64,000 nt of DNA from Winogradskyella echinorum (lineage in GTDB: Bacteria > Bacteroidota > Bacteroidia > Flavobacteriales > Flavobacteriaceae), in contig NZ_JACOQD010000004.1 in NCBI RefSeq assembly GCF_014297365.1, positions 1-64,000 of the forward strand. Direction: 5' to 3'. Under the pieces are notes generated by a model. That model saw nothing but the letters and a program-made list of their open reading frames with translations. It did no database searches and was not told the origin of the DNA. A program made the translations under genes and the position numbers. Positions within the stretch are counted from its first letter, which is position 1; each line of letters opens with the position of its first letter. Shown piece after piece: positions 48,023-57,186 of the stretch.

Positions 48023-49645
48023 ATGAAGAATTTAAAATATATAATATACAGTTTGTTGACCATGTTTTTAGTGGTTACTAGCTGTCAAGAAGATGATGCA
48101 GATTTTGGGGAAGTTGTTGCACCAAGTAATATTCAAATTACTGTTGATATTGTTGGTGCTGATGCTAATAACCCAAATGGTGATGGTAGTGGAGTCGTAA
48201 ATTTTACGACAACAGCAACTAATGCTATTTCATATCAATATGTGTATAATGGATCACGAACTTCAGCACCAAATGGTGAACAGAGTTACAACTTCGCAAA
48301 CCTTGGTTTAAATACGTATTCGGTTACTGTAATTGCTTTTGGTACTGGTGGTGCATCAACTAGCGAGACAATAGATGTTGACGTGCTTTCATTATATGAG
48401 CCACCAGCAGATTTAATTACAATGCTTACGGCAGACAGTTCGAGAACATGGAGAATTAAAAGTGAAACAGGTAGTCATTTTGGTTTAGGTCCAGTTGGTG
48501 GCGGTTTTAATGAATGGTATCAAGCTAGTGCAGAAGAGAAAGCTGGAGTGGGTATGTATGATGATCGCTATATTTTTAATGTAGATGGTACATTTACACA
48601 TATTACCAATAGTACAAATGATGATGGAGGAGTTAATACAGATGGCACTGTGTTTGGTCGCGAAGTTTTAATCGACGAGTTAAACGGAACTGGTGGTCCT
48701 GGTACAGCAAATGGTGCGGATATTGAAAATTATCCTTATTCCGATTATACGGCACAATGGTCGCTTTCTGCGCCAGGAGGTGTTGAAACATTAAGTTTAT
48801 CTGGTATTGCGTTTTTAGGCTACTATATAGGTGGAGATCATACTTATAAAATTGAAATGCGTTCTGCTAATGAAATGAGCGTGCGATCAACCGATGGTAA
48901 CGGAGAATTTGATTGGGGTTTTATTTTAACTTCAGAGGAAGGTGGAAATGTAGTTGATTATGAATTAGTTTGGTCAGATGAGTTTAATACAGATGGTGCG
49001 CCAGATGCCGCAAACTGGACTTACGATCTTGGTGCAGGTGGCTGGGGAAATGGTGAAGTGCAAACCTATACAAGTAATGCAGAAAATGTAATTGTAGAAG
49101 GAGGTGTGTTAAAAATAACAGCAAAAGCAGATGGTAGTGGAGGTTATACGTCTGCAAGAATAAAATCACAAGGACTTCAACAATTTACTTATGGTAAAAT
49201 TGAGATTAGTGCAAAATTACCTTCGGCAGAAGGTACATGGCCTGCACTATGGATGTTAGGATCTAATTTCCCAACTGTAGGTTGGCCTCAAAGTGGTGAA
49301 ATGGATATAATGGAGCAAACTGGTTGGGATAAAGGGACTACTTTAGGAACATGCCATTGGTTTGATAACGGCACTAATGCAAATGCTAGTTATGGAGAAA
49401 CAACTGCTGTAGCAAATGCTTCAACAGAATTTCATTTATATTCAATTGAATGGGATGAAACCTCTATTAAAATTTCATTAGATGAGGTTCCTTATATGAC
49501 TTTAGCTAATAACCCTGATTTACCTTTTAATGCAGATTTCTTTTTTATAATGAACATTGCAATGGGAGGAACTTTAGGCGGAACTATTAATCCAGCATTT
49601 ACTGAAGATACAATGGAAGTAGATTATATAAGAGTTTATCAATAA
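48023..49645 (+). CDS. GH16 family endo-beta-1,3-glucanase (laminarinase) lipoprotein
   Basis: The protein has a lipobox TSC (Cys21), a PKD-like domain (about 30-120), a middle beta-rich domain (about 130-300, starting DSSRTWRIKSETGSHFG) and a GH16 catalytic domain (about 312-540). The catalytic GEMDIMEQ has nucleophile Glu426, Asp428 and acid/base Glu431 (E-x-D-x-x-E). The insertion after the first Glu fits the laminarinase branch of GH16 rather than agarases or carrageenases. It is surface-anchored and cuts long beta-1,3-glucan before uptake. Last gene before a terminator. Confidence 0.93.
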   Translation: MKNLKYIIYSLLTMFLVVTSCQEDDADFGEVVAPSNIQITVDIVGADANNPNGDGSGVVNFTTTATNAISYQYVYNGSRTSAPNGEQSYNFANLGLNTYSVTVIAFGTGGASTSETIDVDVLSLYEPPADLITMLTADSSRTWRIKSETGSHFGLGPVGGGFNEWYQASAEEKAGVGMYDDRYIFNVDGTFTHITNSTNDDGGVNTDGTVFGREVLIDELNGTGGPGTANGADIENYPYSDYTAQWSLSAPGGVETLSLSGIAFLGYYIGGDHTYKIEMRSANEMSVRSTDGNGEFDWGFILTSEEGGNVVDYELVWSDEFNTDGAPDAANWTYDLGAGGWGNGEVQTYTSNAENVIVEGGVLKITAKADGSGGYTSARIKSQGLQQFTYGKIEISAKLPSAEGTWPALWMLGSNFPTVGWPQSGEMDIMEQTGWDKGTTLGTCHWFDNGTNANASYGETTAVANASTEFHLYSIEWDETSIKISLDEVPYMTLANNPDLPFNADFFFIMNIAMGGTLGGTINPAFTEDTMEVDYIRVYQ

Positions 49646-49707
49646 TAAAATGATAAAAAAAAAATTGAATCATAAAATCTATGAGTAGTCTTTATGAGCA
49701 ACTATCT

Positions 49708-49737
49708 AAAAGGTCGAACAAATGGGTTCGACCTTTT
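49708..49737 (+). terminator. Terminator between the susCD block and the phosphorylase block
   Basis: Stem aaaaggtcgaac (49708-49719) with gttcgacctttt (49726-49737) is followed by a short T-run, ending the first transcription block; readthrough is possible. Confidence 0.65.
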
Positions 49738-49795
49738 CAAACTAATTTGAATATAGCGGTCTTTAATGACCATTAAAATGATGTAGAACTTTTTT

Positions 49796-52700
49796 ATGAA
49801 TGATACTTTATTTCATAAATACACCGAAGAGACACAAAAAGAATTAATGAGTAAGAATCCAATATACATAGGTGAAAAGCTGGCAGCTTTTGATACCTTA
49901 GAAGTGAAAGGAGAATTGGTAACAATTATAGGTGAGACCTATTATAAAATATCAAACAGTGATAAAATGAGACCATTCTTTATGAGTTTGGTAAGTAACT
50001 CTAATCACTGGTTGTTTATTTCTAGTAATGGAGCATTAACGGCTGGTAGAAAAGATGCTAATAATGCATTGTTCCCATATTATACAGATGATAAAATAAC
50101 AGAATCACTAGAAACAACAGGAAGTAAGACTATTGTTCAGGTTCATAAAGACGGAAAAACTTTTCTTTGGGAGCCATTTTCAAATCGCTATCAAGGTGTT
50201 TATGCTACAAAACGAAATTTGTATAAAAATAGTTGTGGTAATAAAGTACTTTTTGAAGAAATCAATGAAGATTTAGGACTAACTTTTAGATACCAATGGA
50301 ACACTAGTGATCAATTTGGTTTTGTTAGGAAGGCTAATATTATTAATAATACCAATGAAAAAGTTGAAGCAACAATTCTAGATGGTATACAAAATATTTT
50401 GCCTTATGGTTTAGATTCAGTATTTCAAAATGCAACAAGTAACCTTATTGACGCTTATAAAAAGTGTGAGTTAGAAGCCGATACAGGAATTGGGATATTC
50501 GCATTAAGCGCTATAATTGTAGATAGAGCAGAACCAAGTGAAGCTTTAAAAGCAAATACGGTTTGGTCTACGGGAATAGAAAACCCTACACATTTAATAT
50601 CGGCTTTACAGTTAGATAATTTTAGAAATGGTAAAACCATAACACAAGAGGAAGATATAAGAGCAGAAAAAGGTGCTTACTTTATTTCAAAAGATTTAAG
50701 CTTAAATCCAGAAGAAGAAAAAAGTTGGATGTTTGTGGCTAATGTCAATCAAACGATTAGTGCTATAAACGATATCTCAGAAAAAATTAAAAGCAATAGT
50801 AATCTCAAAGAACTTATTCAGCAAGATATTGACGCTGGTACAAGGAGTCTTTTAGAATTAGTTGGTGCATCTGATGGAATTCAATTAACAGATGATACAT
50901 TAAGGGATACAAGGCATTTTGCCAATACCCTTTTTAATATTATGAGAGGTGGAATCTTTGATGATAATTATAACATCGAAAAACAAGATTTTGTAAAATA
51001 TATCGCTAAGGCTAATACAAAGGTTTCAAAAAGCAAAGAAGATATTTTAAATAATTTACCAGAAATCTTTAACGTAGATTATATTAAGAACATTGCAGAT
51101 AAAGACGAGGATAGCAATTTTAAAAGGTTGTGCTACGAATATTTACCGCTGAAGTTTAGTAGAAGACATGGAGATCCAAGCCGACCATGGAATAAGTTTT
51201 CTATAAATACACGAAGTGAAGTAGATGGTTCCAAAATTTTAGATTACCAAGGGAATTGGAGAGATATTTTTCAGAATTGGGAAACCCTTGCACATTCATA
51301 TCCTGCCTTTATGGAAGGGATGATCCATAAGTTCTTTAATGCAACTACTTTCGAGGGTTATAACCCTTATCGAGTAACAAAAGACGGGTTCGATTGGGAA
51401 ACTATCGAAGCAGATGATCCTTGGTCTTACATTGGGTATTGGGGCGATCATCAAATCATCTATTTATTGAAGTTTTTAGAGTTTATTGAGAAACACAACC
51501 CTAATAAACTAGCAAACAATTTCACTCAAGATGTATTTGTTTATGCTAATGTGCCATATAAAATAAAGAGTTATCAAGACACGCTAAAAAACCCAAAGGA
51601 TACTATAGATTTTGATTATGATTTAGATGTAAAGATAAATAAAATAAAAGATAGATTAGGTGCTGATGGAGCTTTATTAAGAGACCAAAATTACTTTATT
51701 CATAAAGTTAATTTAGTTGAAAAATTATTAGCTACTGTATTAGCTAAGGTATCTAATTTTATACCAGAAGGAGGTATTTGGTTAAATACACAACGACCAG
51801 AATGGAACGATGCTAATAACGCCTTAGTTGGCAATGGAGTTTCTATGGTTACCCTATATTATCTAAGACGATTTATTAAATTCTTTGAAGCTATTGTAGA
51901 AAATGCATCAGAAGCCAAATACGATCTTTCAATAGAATTAAAAACGTTTTTTGAAGCTGTTGTAAATACATTAAATGCCAATAGAAGTGTACTCTCGGGT
52001 AAGGTGTCAGATAAAGATCGAAAAACCATTTTAGATGGTTTAGGAACTGCTGGTAGTGAATACAGATTACAGATTTATGAAGCTGGTTTTTTAGGTGATA
52101 AAGCATCTATCTCTAAGGATGACTTATTAAAGTTTTTTAAAGAATTAAAAGATTATTTAGACCATACTATAAAAGCCAATAAACGATCAGATAATTTATA
52201 TCATGCATACAATTTAATGACGGTTGAAAATGATACAGAAGTATCAATTTCATATTTGTCAGAAATGTTAGAAGGACAAGTTGCTGTTTTAAGTTCAGGA
52301 TATTTACAACCAAAAGAAGCATTAAGTTTATTAGATGGATTAAAAGCTAGTGCACTCTTTAGACACGATCAATATAGTTATATTTTATACCCAAATAAGG
52401 AATTGTCGCGCTTTGTGGATAAGAATATTATTCCTGCTAAATCTGTTGCAAATTCAAAATTATTGACGCAATTAATTTCAGATAATAACACACAGATTAT
52501 TGAAAAGGATGTTACTGGTCAGTATCATTTTAATGGTAATTTCAATAATGCAGACAGTTTAAAAGCTGCATTAAATGGGTTGCCAAAAGGAAAATACGAA
52601 GTCTTAATCGAAGCTGAGAAACAATTGTTATTAGATATTTTTGAGGAGATGTTCGATCATAAATCCTTTACAGGTCGCTCAGGTACATTTTACGGTTATG

Positions 52701-53308
52701 AAGGCTTAGGGTCCATTTATTGGCACATGGTGTCTAAATTATTATTAGCGGTTCAAGAAAATTGTTTGTTAGCAGTAGCGAGAAATGAAAGCGAAGAAAC
52801 AATAGGAAGATTATTAGAACATTATTACGAAATTAACGAAGGTATTGGAGTACACAAGTCACCAAAATTGTATGGTGCTTTTCCAACAGATCCATATTCT
52901 CATACACCAGGTGGAAAAGGTGCACAACAACCAGGAATGACGGGTCAAGTTAAGGAAGATGTTTTATGTCGTTTTGGGGAATTAGGTGTGTTTGTAACTG
53001 AAGGTTCACTGTATTTTAACCCAAGACTTTTAAGAAAAGAAGAGTTTTTAAGCGAACCAAAAGAATTCGTGTACACTGCAATAGACAAAACGAAAAAAAC
53101 AATTCAACTTTTAAAAGGATCATTATGTTTTACCTATTGCCAAGTACCTATTATTTACCAGCTTCAAGATAAAAACAGTTTAGAAGTTAAATTTAATGAG
53201 GGTTCGGTTTTAAGTTTTAATGAACTAAAACTAGATAAAAATATTAGTGCTAAAATATTTAATCGTGCAGGCGAAGTGAATCAAATAATTGTATCAGTTA
53301 AAGAATAA
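49796..53308 (+). CDS. GH149-like beta-1,3-glucan phosphorylase
   Basis: The 1170-residue protein has no signal peptide, so it is cytosolic. Its pattern follows the GH94/GH149/GH161 inverting phosphorylases: an N-terminal beta-sandwich with FLWEPFSNRYQGVYATKRN, a central alpha/alpha barrel, and PEWNDANNALVGNG with the likely catalytic Asp672. Downstream, GGKGAQQPGMTGQVKED is probably the phosphate-binding region. The length and gene context (GH16, GH17, GH30) agree with GH149, which releases glucose 1-phosphate from beta-1,3-gluco-oligosaccharides. The exact family is inferred and should be confirmed by alignment. Confidence 0.75.
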   Translation: MNDTLFHKYTEETQKELMSKNPIYIGEKLAAFDTLEVKGELVTIIGETYYKISNSDKMRPFFMSLVSNSNHWLFISSNGALTAGRKDANNALFPYYTDDKITESLETTGSKTIVQVHKDGKTFLWEPFSNRYQGVYATKRNLYKNSCGNKVLFEEINEDLGLTFRYQWNTSDQFGFVRKANIINNTNEKVEATILDGIQNILPYGLDSVFQNATSNLIDAYKKCELEADTGIGIFALSAIIVDRAEPSEALKANTVWSTGIENPTHLISALQLDNFRNGKTITQEEDIRAEKGAYFISKDLSLNPEEEKSWMFVANVNQTISAINDISEKIKSNSNLKELIQQDIDAGTRSLLELVGASDGIQLTDDTLRDTRHFANTLFNIMRGGIFDDNYNIEKQDFVKYIAKANTKVSKSKEDILNNLPEIFNVDYIKNIADKDEDSNFKRLCYEYLPLKFSRRHGDPSRPWNKFSINTRSEVDGSKILDYQGNWRDIFQNWETLAHSYPAFMEGMIHKFFNATTFEGYNPYRVTKDGFDWETIEADDPWSYIGYWGDHQIIYLLKFLEFIEKHNPNKLANNFTQDVFVYANVPYKIKSYQDTLKNPKDTIDFDYDLDVKINKIKDRLGADGALLRDQNYFIHKVNLVEKLLATVLAKVSNFIPEGGIWLNTQRPEWNDANNALVGNGVSMVTLYYLRRFIKFFEAIVENASEAKYDLSIELKTFFEAVVNTLNANRSVLSGKVSDKDRKTILDGLGTAGSEYRLQIYEAGFLGDKASISKDDLLKFFKELKDYLDHTIKANKRSDNLYHAYNLMTVENDTEVSISYLSEMLEGQVAVLSSGYLQPKEALSLLDGLKASALFRHDQYSYILYPNKELSRFVDKNIIPAKSVANSKLLTQLISDNNTQIIEKDVTGQYHFNGNFNNADSLKAALNGLPKGKYEVLIEAEKQLLLDIFEEMFDHKSFTGRSGTFYGYEGLGSIYWHMVSKLLLAVQENCLLAVARNESEETIGRLLEHYYEINEGIGVHKSPKLYGAFPTDPYSHTPGGKGAQQPGMTGQVKEDVLCRFGELGVFVTEGSLYFNPRLLRKEEFLSEPKEFVYTAIDKTKKTIQLLKGSLCFTYCQVPIIYQLQDKNSLEVKFNEGSVLSFNELKLDKNISAKIFNRAGEVNQIIVSVKE

Positions 53309-53324
53309 TTCAACAGGTTTAAAC

Positions 53325-54614
53325 ATGAATAACAGTTTAAAATTAGCGGCATTTGTATTGGTTATGTCATTAGTCTTTTCGTGCAATGACACAAAAAAAG
53401 AGCGCAACGAAAAAATTGTAAAAGAAGAACAAGCTGTGAGTGCAAAAGATATTTTAGGAAATCCGGATTATTTAGCGATTTCTTATGGAGGTTATAGAGA
53501 AAAGAATAGAGAAGTACAACCAACTATTGCTGAACTTAAAGAAGATATGAAAATCTTAAGTGCCATGGGTGTAAAAATATTAAGAACTTACAATGTACAT
53601 TTTAATCAAGCCGCAAATCTCTTAAAAGCAATAACCGAATTAAGAAAAGAAGATGCTAGTTTCGAGATGTATGTAATGCTAGGGATTTGGATAGATTGTA
53701 AATCTGCTTTTAATTGGGAAAATGGTGAGCCAGACCATAGTAAAGAAAGTGAAAGAAATCCTATTGAGGTTAATACAGCGGTTTCATTAGCTAAACAATA
53801 TCCAGACATCGTTAAAATTTTGGCCGTTGGTAACGAAGCAATGGTAAGATGGGCAACTAGTTATTTTGTGCAACCATGGATTATTTTAAAATGGGTAAAT
53901 CATCTTCAAGATTTAAAGAAAACAGGAGAATTACCAGCAGATTTATGGATTACAAGTTCAGATGATTATGCATCTTGGGGTGGTGGAGATGCAAGTTACC
54001 ATACAGAAGATTTAGAAAAGCTAGCCAATGCGGTAGATTATATTTCTATGCATACTTACCCATATCATAATTCTCATTACAACCCAGAATTTTGGAAAAT
54101 ACCACAAATAGAAGAAAATTTAACGGATAAAGAAAAGATAGATGCTGCCATGTTGCGAGCATTAAATTTTGCCAAAACGCAATATGATTCTGTTTCAAAT
54201 TATATGAAAAGTATTGGCGTAAACAAACCTATTCATATCGGTGAAACTGGTTGGGCGTCAGTGTCTAATGGCCATTACGGAAAAGAGGGTTCGAGAGCTA
54301 CGGACGAATATAAGCAAGGCTTATATCACAAGCATATGAGAGAATGGACCAAGAAAGAAAATATTTCATGTTTCTATTTCGAAGCTTTTGATGAGCAATG
54401 GAAGGATGGACAAAACCCCTTAGGATCAGAAAACCACTTTGGTCTCATTAATCTACAAAGTGAAGCAAAATATCCGTTATGGAGTTTAGTAGATGACGGA
54501 ATATTTAATGGTTTAACCAGAGATGGAAAGCCAATTACTAAAACCTATAACGGAAACCTTGAAGCATTAATGAAAGATGTTTTAGTGCCAAATACAGAAT
54601 ATCCAAGAGATTAG
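53325..54614 (+). CDS. GH17 family beta-1,3-glucanase lipoprotein
   Basis: Lipobox FSC (Cys20) anchors the 429-residue protein. GH17 signatures are present: the acid/base Glu171 in LAVGNEAM and the nucleophile Glu307 in HIGETGWAS. Enzymes of this family cleave unbranched beta-1,3-glucan or transfer its chains. The protein is probably on the outer-membrane inner face or surface. ATG at 53325 is used because it begins the signal peptide; a TTG 36 bp upstream lies within the previous gene. It is co-transcribed with the phosphorylase gene and the two enzymes that follow. Confidence 0.88.
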   Translation: MNNSLKLAAFVLVMSLVFSCNDTKKERNEKIVKEEQAVSAKDILGNPDYLAISYGGYREKNREVQPTIAELKEDMKILSAMGVKILRTYNVHFNQAANLLKAITELRKEDASFEMYVMLGIWIDCKSAFNWENGEPDHSKESERNPIEVNTAVSLAKQYPDIVKILAVGNEAMVRWATSYFVQPWIILKWVNHLQDLKKTGELPADLWITSSDDYASWGGGDASYHTEDLEKLANAVDYISMHTYPYHNSHYNPEFWKIPQIEENLTDKEKIDAAMLRALNFAKTQYDSVSNYMKSIGVNKPIHIGETGWASVSNGHYGKEGSRATDEYKQGLYHKHMREWTKKENISCFYFEAFDEQWKDGQNPLGSENHFGLINLQSEAKYPLWSLVDDGIFNGLTRDGKPITKTYNGNLEALMKDVLVPNTEYPRD

Positions 54615-54615
54615 A

Positions 54616-55665
54616 ATGAAGAAATTAATAGCCATAATAATTAGTCTAACTGCTTTTGTTTCGTGTAAAAATGAATCGAATAAAAAGGGAATTTCATTAA
54701 ATACAGAAACCCCAAAGATTGATATTGTATCTATTACAGGAAGACAATTAATGGTTAATGATAAAGACTATTTAATTACAGGTATATGCTATCATCCAGT
54801 ATCAAAGGGCAAATCTAAAAGAGATTTTGGGTCTTTAACTCAAGATCTAAAACTGATGGTAGAAGCGGGTATCAATACAGTTAGAGTTTATGAGCCAATT
54901 GAAGATGAGAATGTTTTGGATAAAATTGATAGTGTTGGACTAAAAGTAATTATTGGTTTTGGATATAACCAAGGTGGAAAAAATGATATTCTTTCAGGCA
55001 CATTTATAGATTACGTCAATAAATTCAAAAATCACAACGCTATTTTAATGTGGGAACTAGGGAATGAATACAATTATCATCCTGAATGGTTTAACGGAGA
55101 CATTAAAAATTGGTATAAAGCCATGAATGAAGCTGCTGCTGTAATTCATAAGAACGACACTTTACATCCTGTGGCCACTGCACATGGAGATTTACCAGAT
55201 GATTTAGCTCGTTCTATGGGTGCTAATATTGATGTTTGGGGTATGAATGTATATCGTTCAGTACGACCAGAAACCATTTTTAAAGAGTGGAAAGAAGTCA
55301 GTGACAAGCCCATGTATTTATCCGAAACAGGAGCAGATAGTTATATGCAAATTGCTAATCAAGGCTATGAGCAAGGCATTAATGAAAAGGCACAAGCAGA
55401 TGCCACGGAAATTATTTTGAAAGCCACATTTAAAGGTAAAGATATTTGTTCTGGAGTAACACTTTTTCAATTTACTGATGGTTGGTGGAAAGCAGGAAAT
55501 AACGACGTGCAAGACACTGGTGGAACTGCACCAAACAGTACAGGAGTACCCTTTGATGGTAGTCCTAATGAAGAGTTTTGGGGTATTGTAGATATTGATA
55601 GAAATAAGAAGAAAGTATACACAGTAGTAAAAGATATCTATACATCTGTAAATAAAAACAACTAA
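54616..55665 (+). CDS. Unassigned TIM-barrel glycosidase lipoprotein
   Basis: The 349-residue protein has lipobox VSC (Cys17). A barrel-type fold begins with LMVNDKDYLITGICYHPVS. The likely acid/base pair is in MWELGNEYNYHP (Glu147 and Glu151, the second being the more likely catalytic residue) and the nucleophile candidate is Glu237 in YLSETGADSY. The strand-end spacing fits glycoside hydrolase clan A. It looks like the TIM-barrel of GH2 or GH5, but I do not recognise a standard family and the accessory sandwich domains of GH2 are missing. Its place between GH17 and GH30 genes suggests a glucan substrate. Confidence 0.6.
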   Translation: MKKLIAIIISLTAFVSCKNESNKKGISLNTETPKIDIVSITGRQLMVNDKDYLITGICYHPVSKGKSKRDFGSLTQDLKLMVEAGINTVRVYEPIEDENVLDKIDSVGLKVIIGFGYNQGGKNDILSGTFIDYVNKFKNHNAILMWELGNEYNYHPEWFNGDIKNWYKAMNEAAAVIHKNDTLHPVATAHGDLPDDLARSMGANIDVWGMNVYRSVRPETIFKEWKEVSDKPMYLSETGADSYMQIANQGYEQGINEKAQADATEIILKATFKGKDICSGVTLFQFTDGWWKAGNNDVQDTGGTAPNSTGVPFDGSPNEEFWGIVDIDRNKKKVYTVVKDIYTSVNKNN

Positions 55666-55675
55666 TTAAAGACAA

Positions 55676-57184
55676 ATGAAATTATCAAGATATAGCATAA
55701 TCGTACTCTTAATTTTTACTGTAATGAGTTGTACTTCAGAAAAAAAAGAAATTAAAAACTTACACGTTGAAATTTATGAAACTTCAGAAAATGGAAATAA
55801 ACTCACACGAATTACTGAGTTTTCTAAAGTAGATTCTTCAACGGTTATAAAGCTATTGCCAGAGCAAAAATTTCAAACCATAACAGGTTTTGGAGGTTCT
55901 TTTACAGAATCCTCAGCCTATTTATTAAATAAGTTGAGTAAAAAAAATCGCGATACTATCCTTCAAGCTTATTTTGCTGAGGATGGTGCTGGTTATTCTT
56001 TAACAAGAACACATATTGCTTCTTGCGATTTTTCATTAAACAATTATACATATGCACCTGTTGCAGATGATATGGAAATGAAAAGCTTTAACATTGATGA
56101 CGATCGTGATGATTTAATTCCAATGATTAAGGATGCTCAGAAGGTTTCAAAAGATGGATTTAAAATTATTTCTTCACCGTGGACATCACCTCCTTGGATG
56201 AAAGATAATAAGGCATATGTAGGCGGAAAATTACTACCAAAATACTACGATGCATTTGCACTGTATTTTTCAAAATATCTAGAAGCATATAAAGCAGAGG
56301 GAATTGATATTTGGGGTCTAACACCAGTTAATGAACCACATGGAAACGGGAACAATTGGGAAAGTATGCACTTTTCTCCAGAAGAAGAAACAGACTTTGT
56401 ACAAAATCACTTAGGCCCTAAATTGGAAGCTGATGGTTTCGCAAACGTTAATATTTTGGGTTACGATCAAAACCGAAAAGGGATAAAAGAGTGGGTAGAT
56501 GAAATGTATAAAGATGAAGCGGCCTCAAAATATTTTGATGGATTAGCCATTCATTGGTATGAAAGTACCTATGATTATTTTCCCGAAGAATTACAATACG
56601 CTCATAACAAAGCACCAAATAAATATTTAATAGAGACCGAAGGGTGTGTAGATTCTGAAATCCCAAAATGGAAAGATGATGCTTGGTATTGGAGAAAAGA
56701 AGCTACAGATTGGGGTTGGGATTGGGCATCAGAAGAAGATAAACATTTACATCCAAAGTATGCACCAGTAAATCGCTATGCAAGAGATATTATTGGCTGC
56801 CTTAACAATTGGGTAGATGGTTGGGTCGATTGGAATATGGTTTTAGACCGACAAGGAGGACCAAACTGGTTTAAAAATTGGTGTGTAGCACCAGTTATTG
56901 TAGACCCAGAAGCCGATGAGGTTTACTTTACACCATTGTATTATACCATGGCACATTTTAGCAAATACATTAGACCAGGAGCAGAAGTTATTGGAGTAGA
57001 AAATACAGATATGGATTTAATGGTTACGGCTGCGAAAAATCCTGATGGATCAATAGCAGTGGTATTATTTAATGAAGGTGAAACACCAAAGGACTTTACT
57101 TTATCTCTTAGTGAACGAACTGTAAAAGTAAAAATTAACCAACAAGCTATACAAACGATTCTAATTCCAACTAAAACAAGATAA
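55676..57184 (+). CDS. GH30 family beta-glucosidase/beta-1,6-glucanase lipoprotein
   Basis: Lipobox MSC (Cys19) anchors a 502-residue GH30 enzyme. It starts with TITGFGGSFTESSAYLLN and has SPWTSPPWMKDN, acid/base Glu220 in LTPVNEPHG and nucleophile Glu322 in IETEGCVD. A C-terminal beta-sandwich of about 70 residues follows. In laminarin loci, GH30 enzymes of this type remove beta-1,6-linked side chains so that GH17 can work on the backbone; that specificity is taken from characterised relatives. The stop is followed after 2 bp by the transporter gene. Confidence 0.88.
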   Translation: MKLSRYSIIVLLIFTVMSCTSEKKEIKNLHVEIYETSENGNKLTRITEFSKVDSSTVIKLLPEQKFQTITGFGGSFTESSAYLLNKLSKKNRDTILQAYFAEDGAGYSLTRTHIASCDFSLNNYTYAPVADDMEMKSFNIDDDRDDLIPMIKDAQKVSKDGFKIISSPWTSPPWMKDNKAYVGGKLLPKYYDAFALYFSKYLEAYKAEGIDIWGLTPVNEPHGNGNNWESMHFSPEEETDFVQNHLGPKLEADGFANVNILGYDQNRKGIKEWVDEMYKDEAASKYFDGLAIHWYESTYDYFPEELQYAHNKAPNKYLIETEGCVDSEIPKWKDDAWYWRKEATDWGWDWASEEDKHLHPKYAPVNRYARDIIGCLNNWVDGWVDWNMVLDRQGGPNWFKNWCVAPVIVDPEADEVYFTPLYYTMAHFSKYIRPGAEVIGVENTDMDLMVTAAKNPDGSIAVVLFNEGETPKDFTLSLSERTVKVKINQQAIQTILIPTKTR

Positions 57185-57186
57185 AT

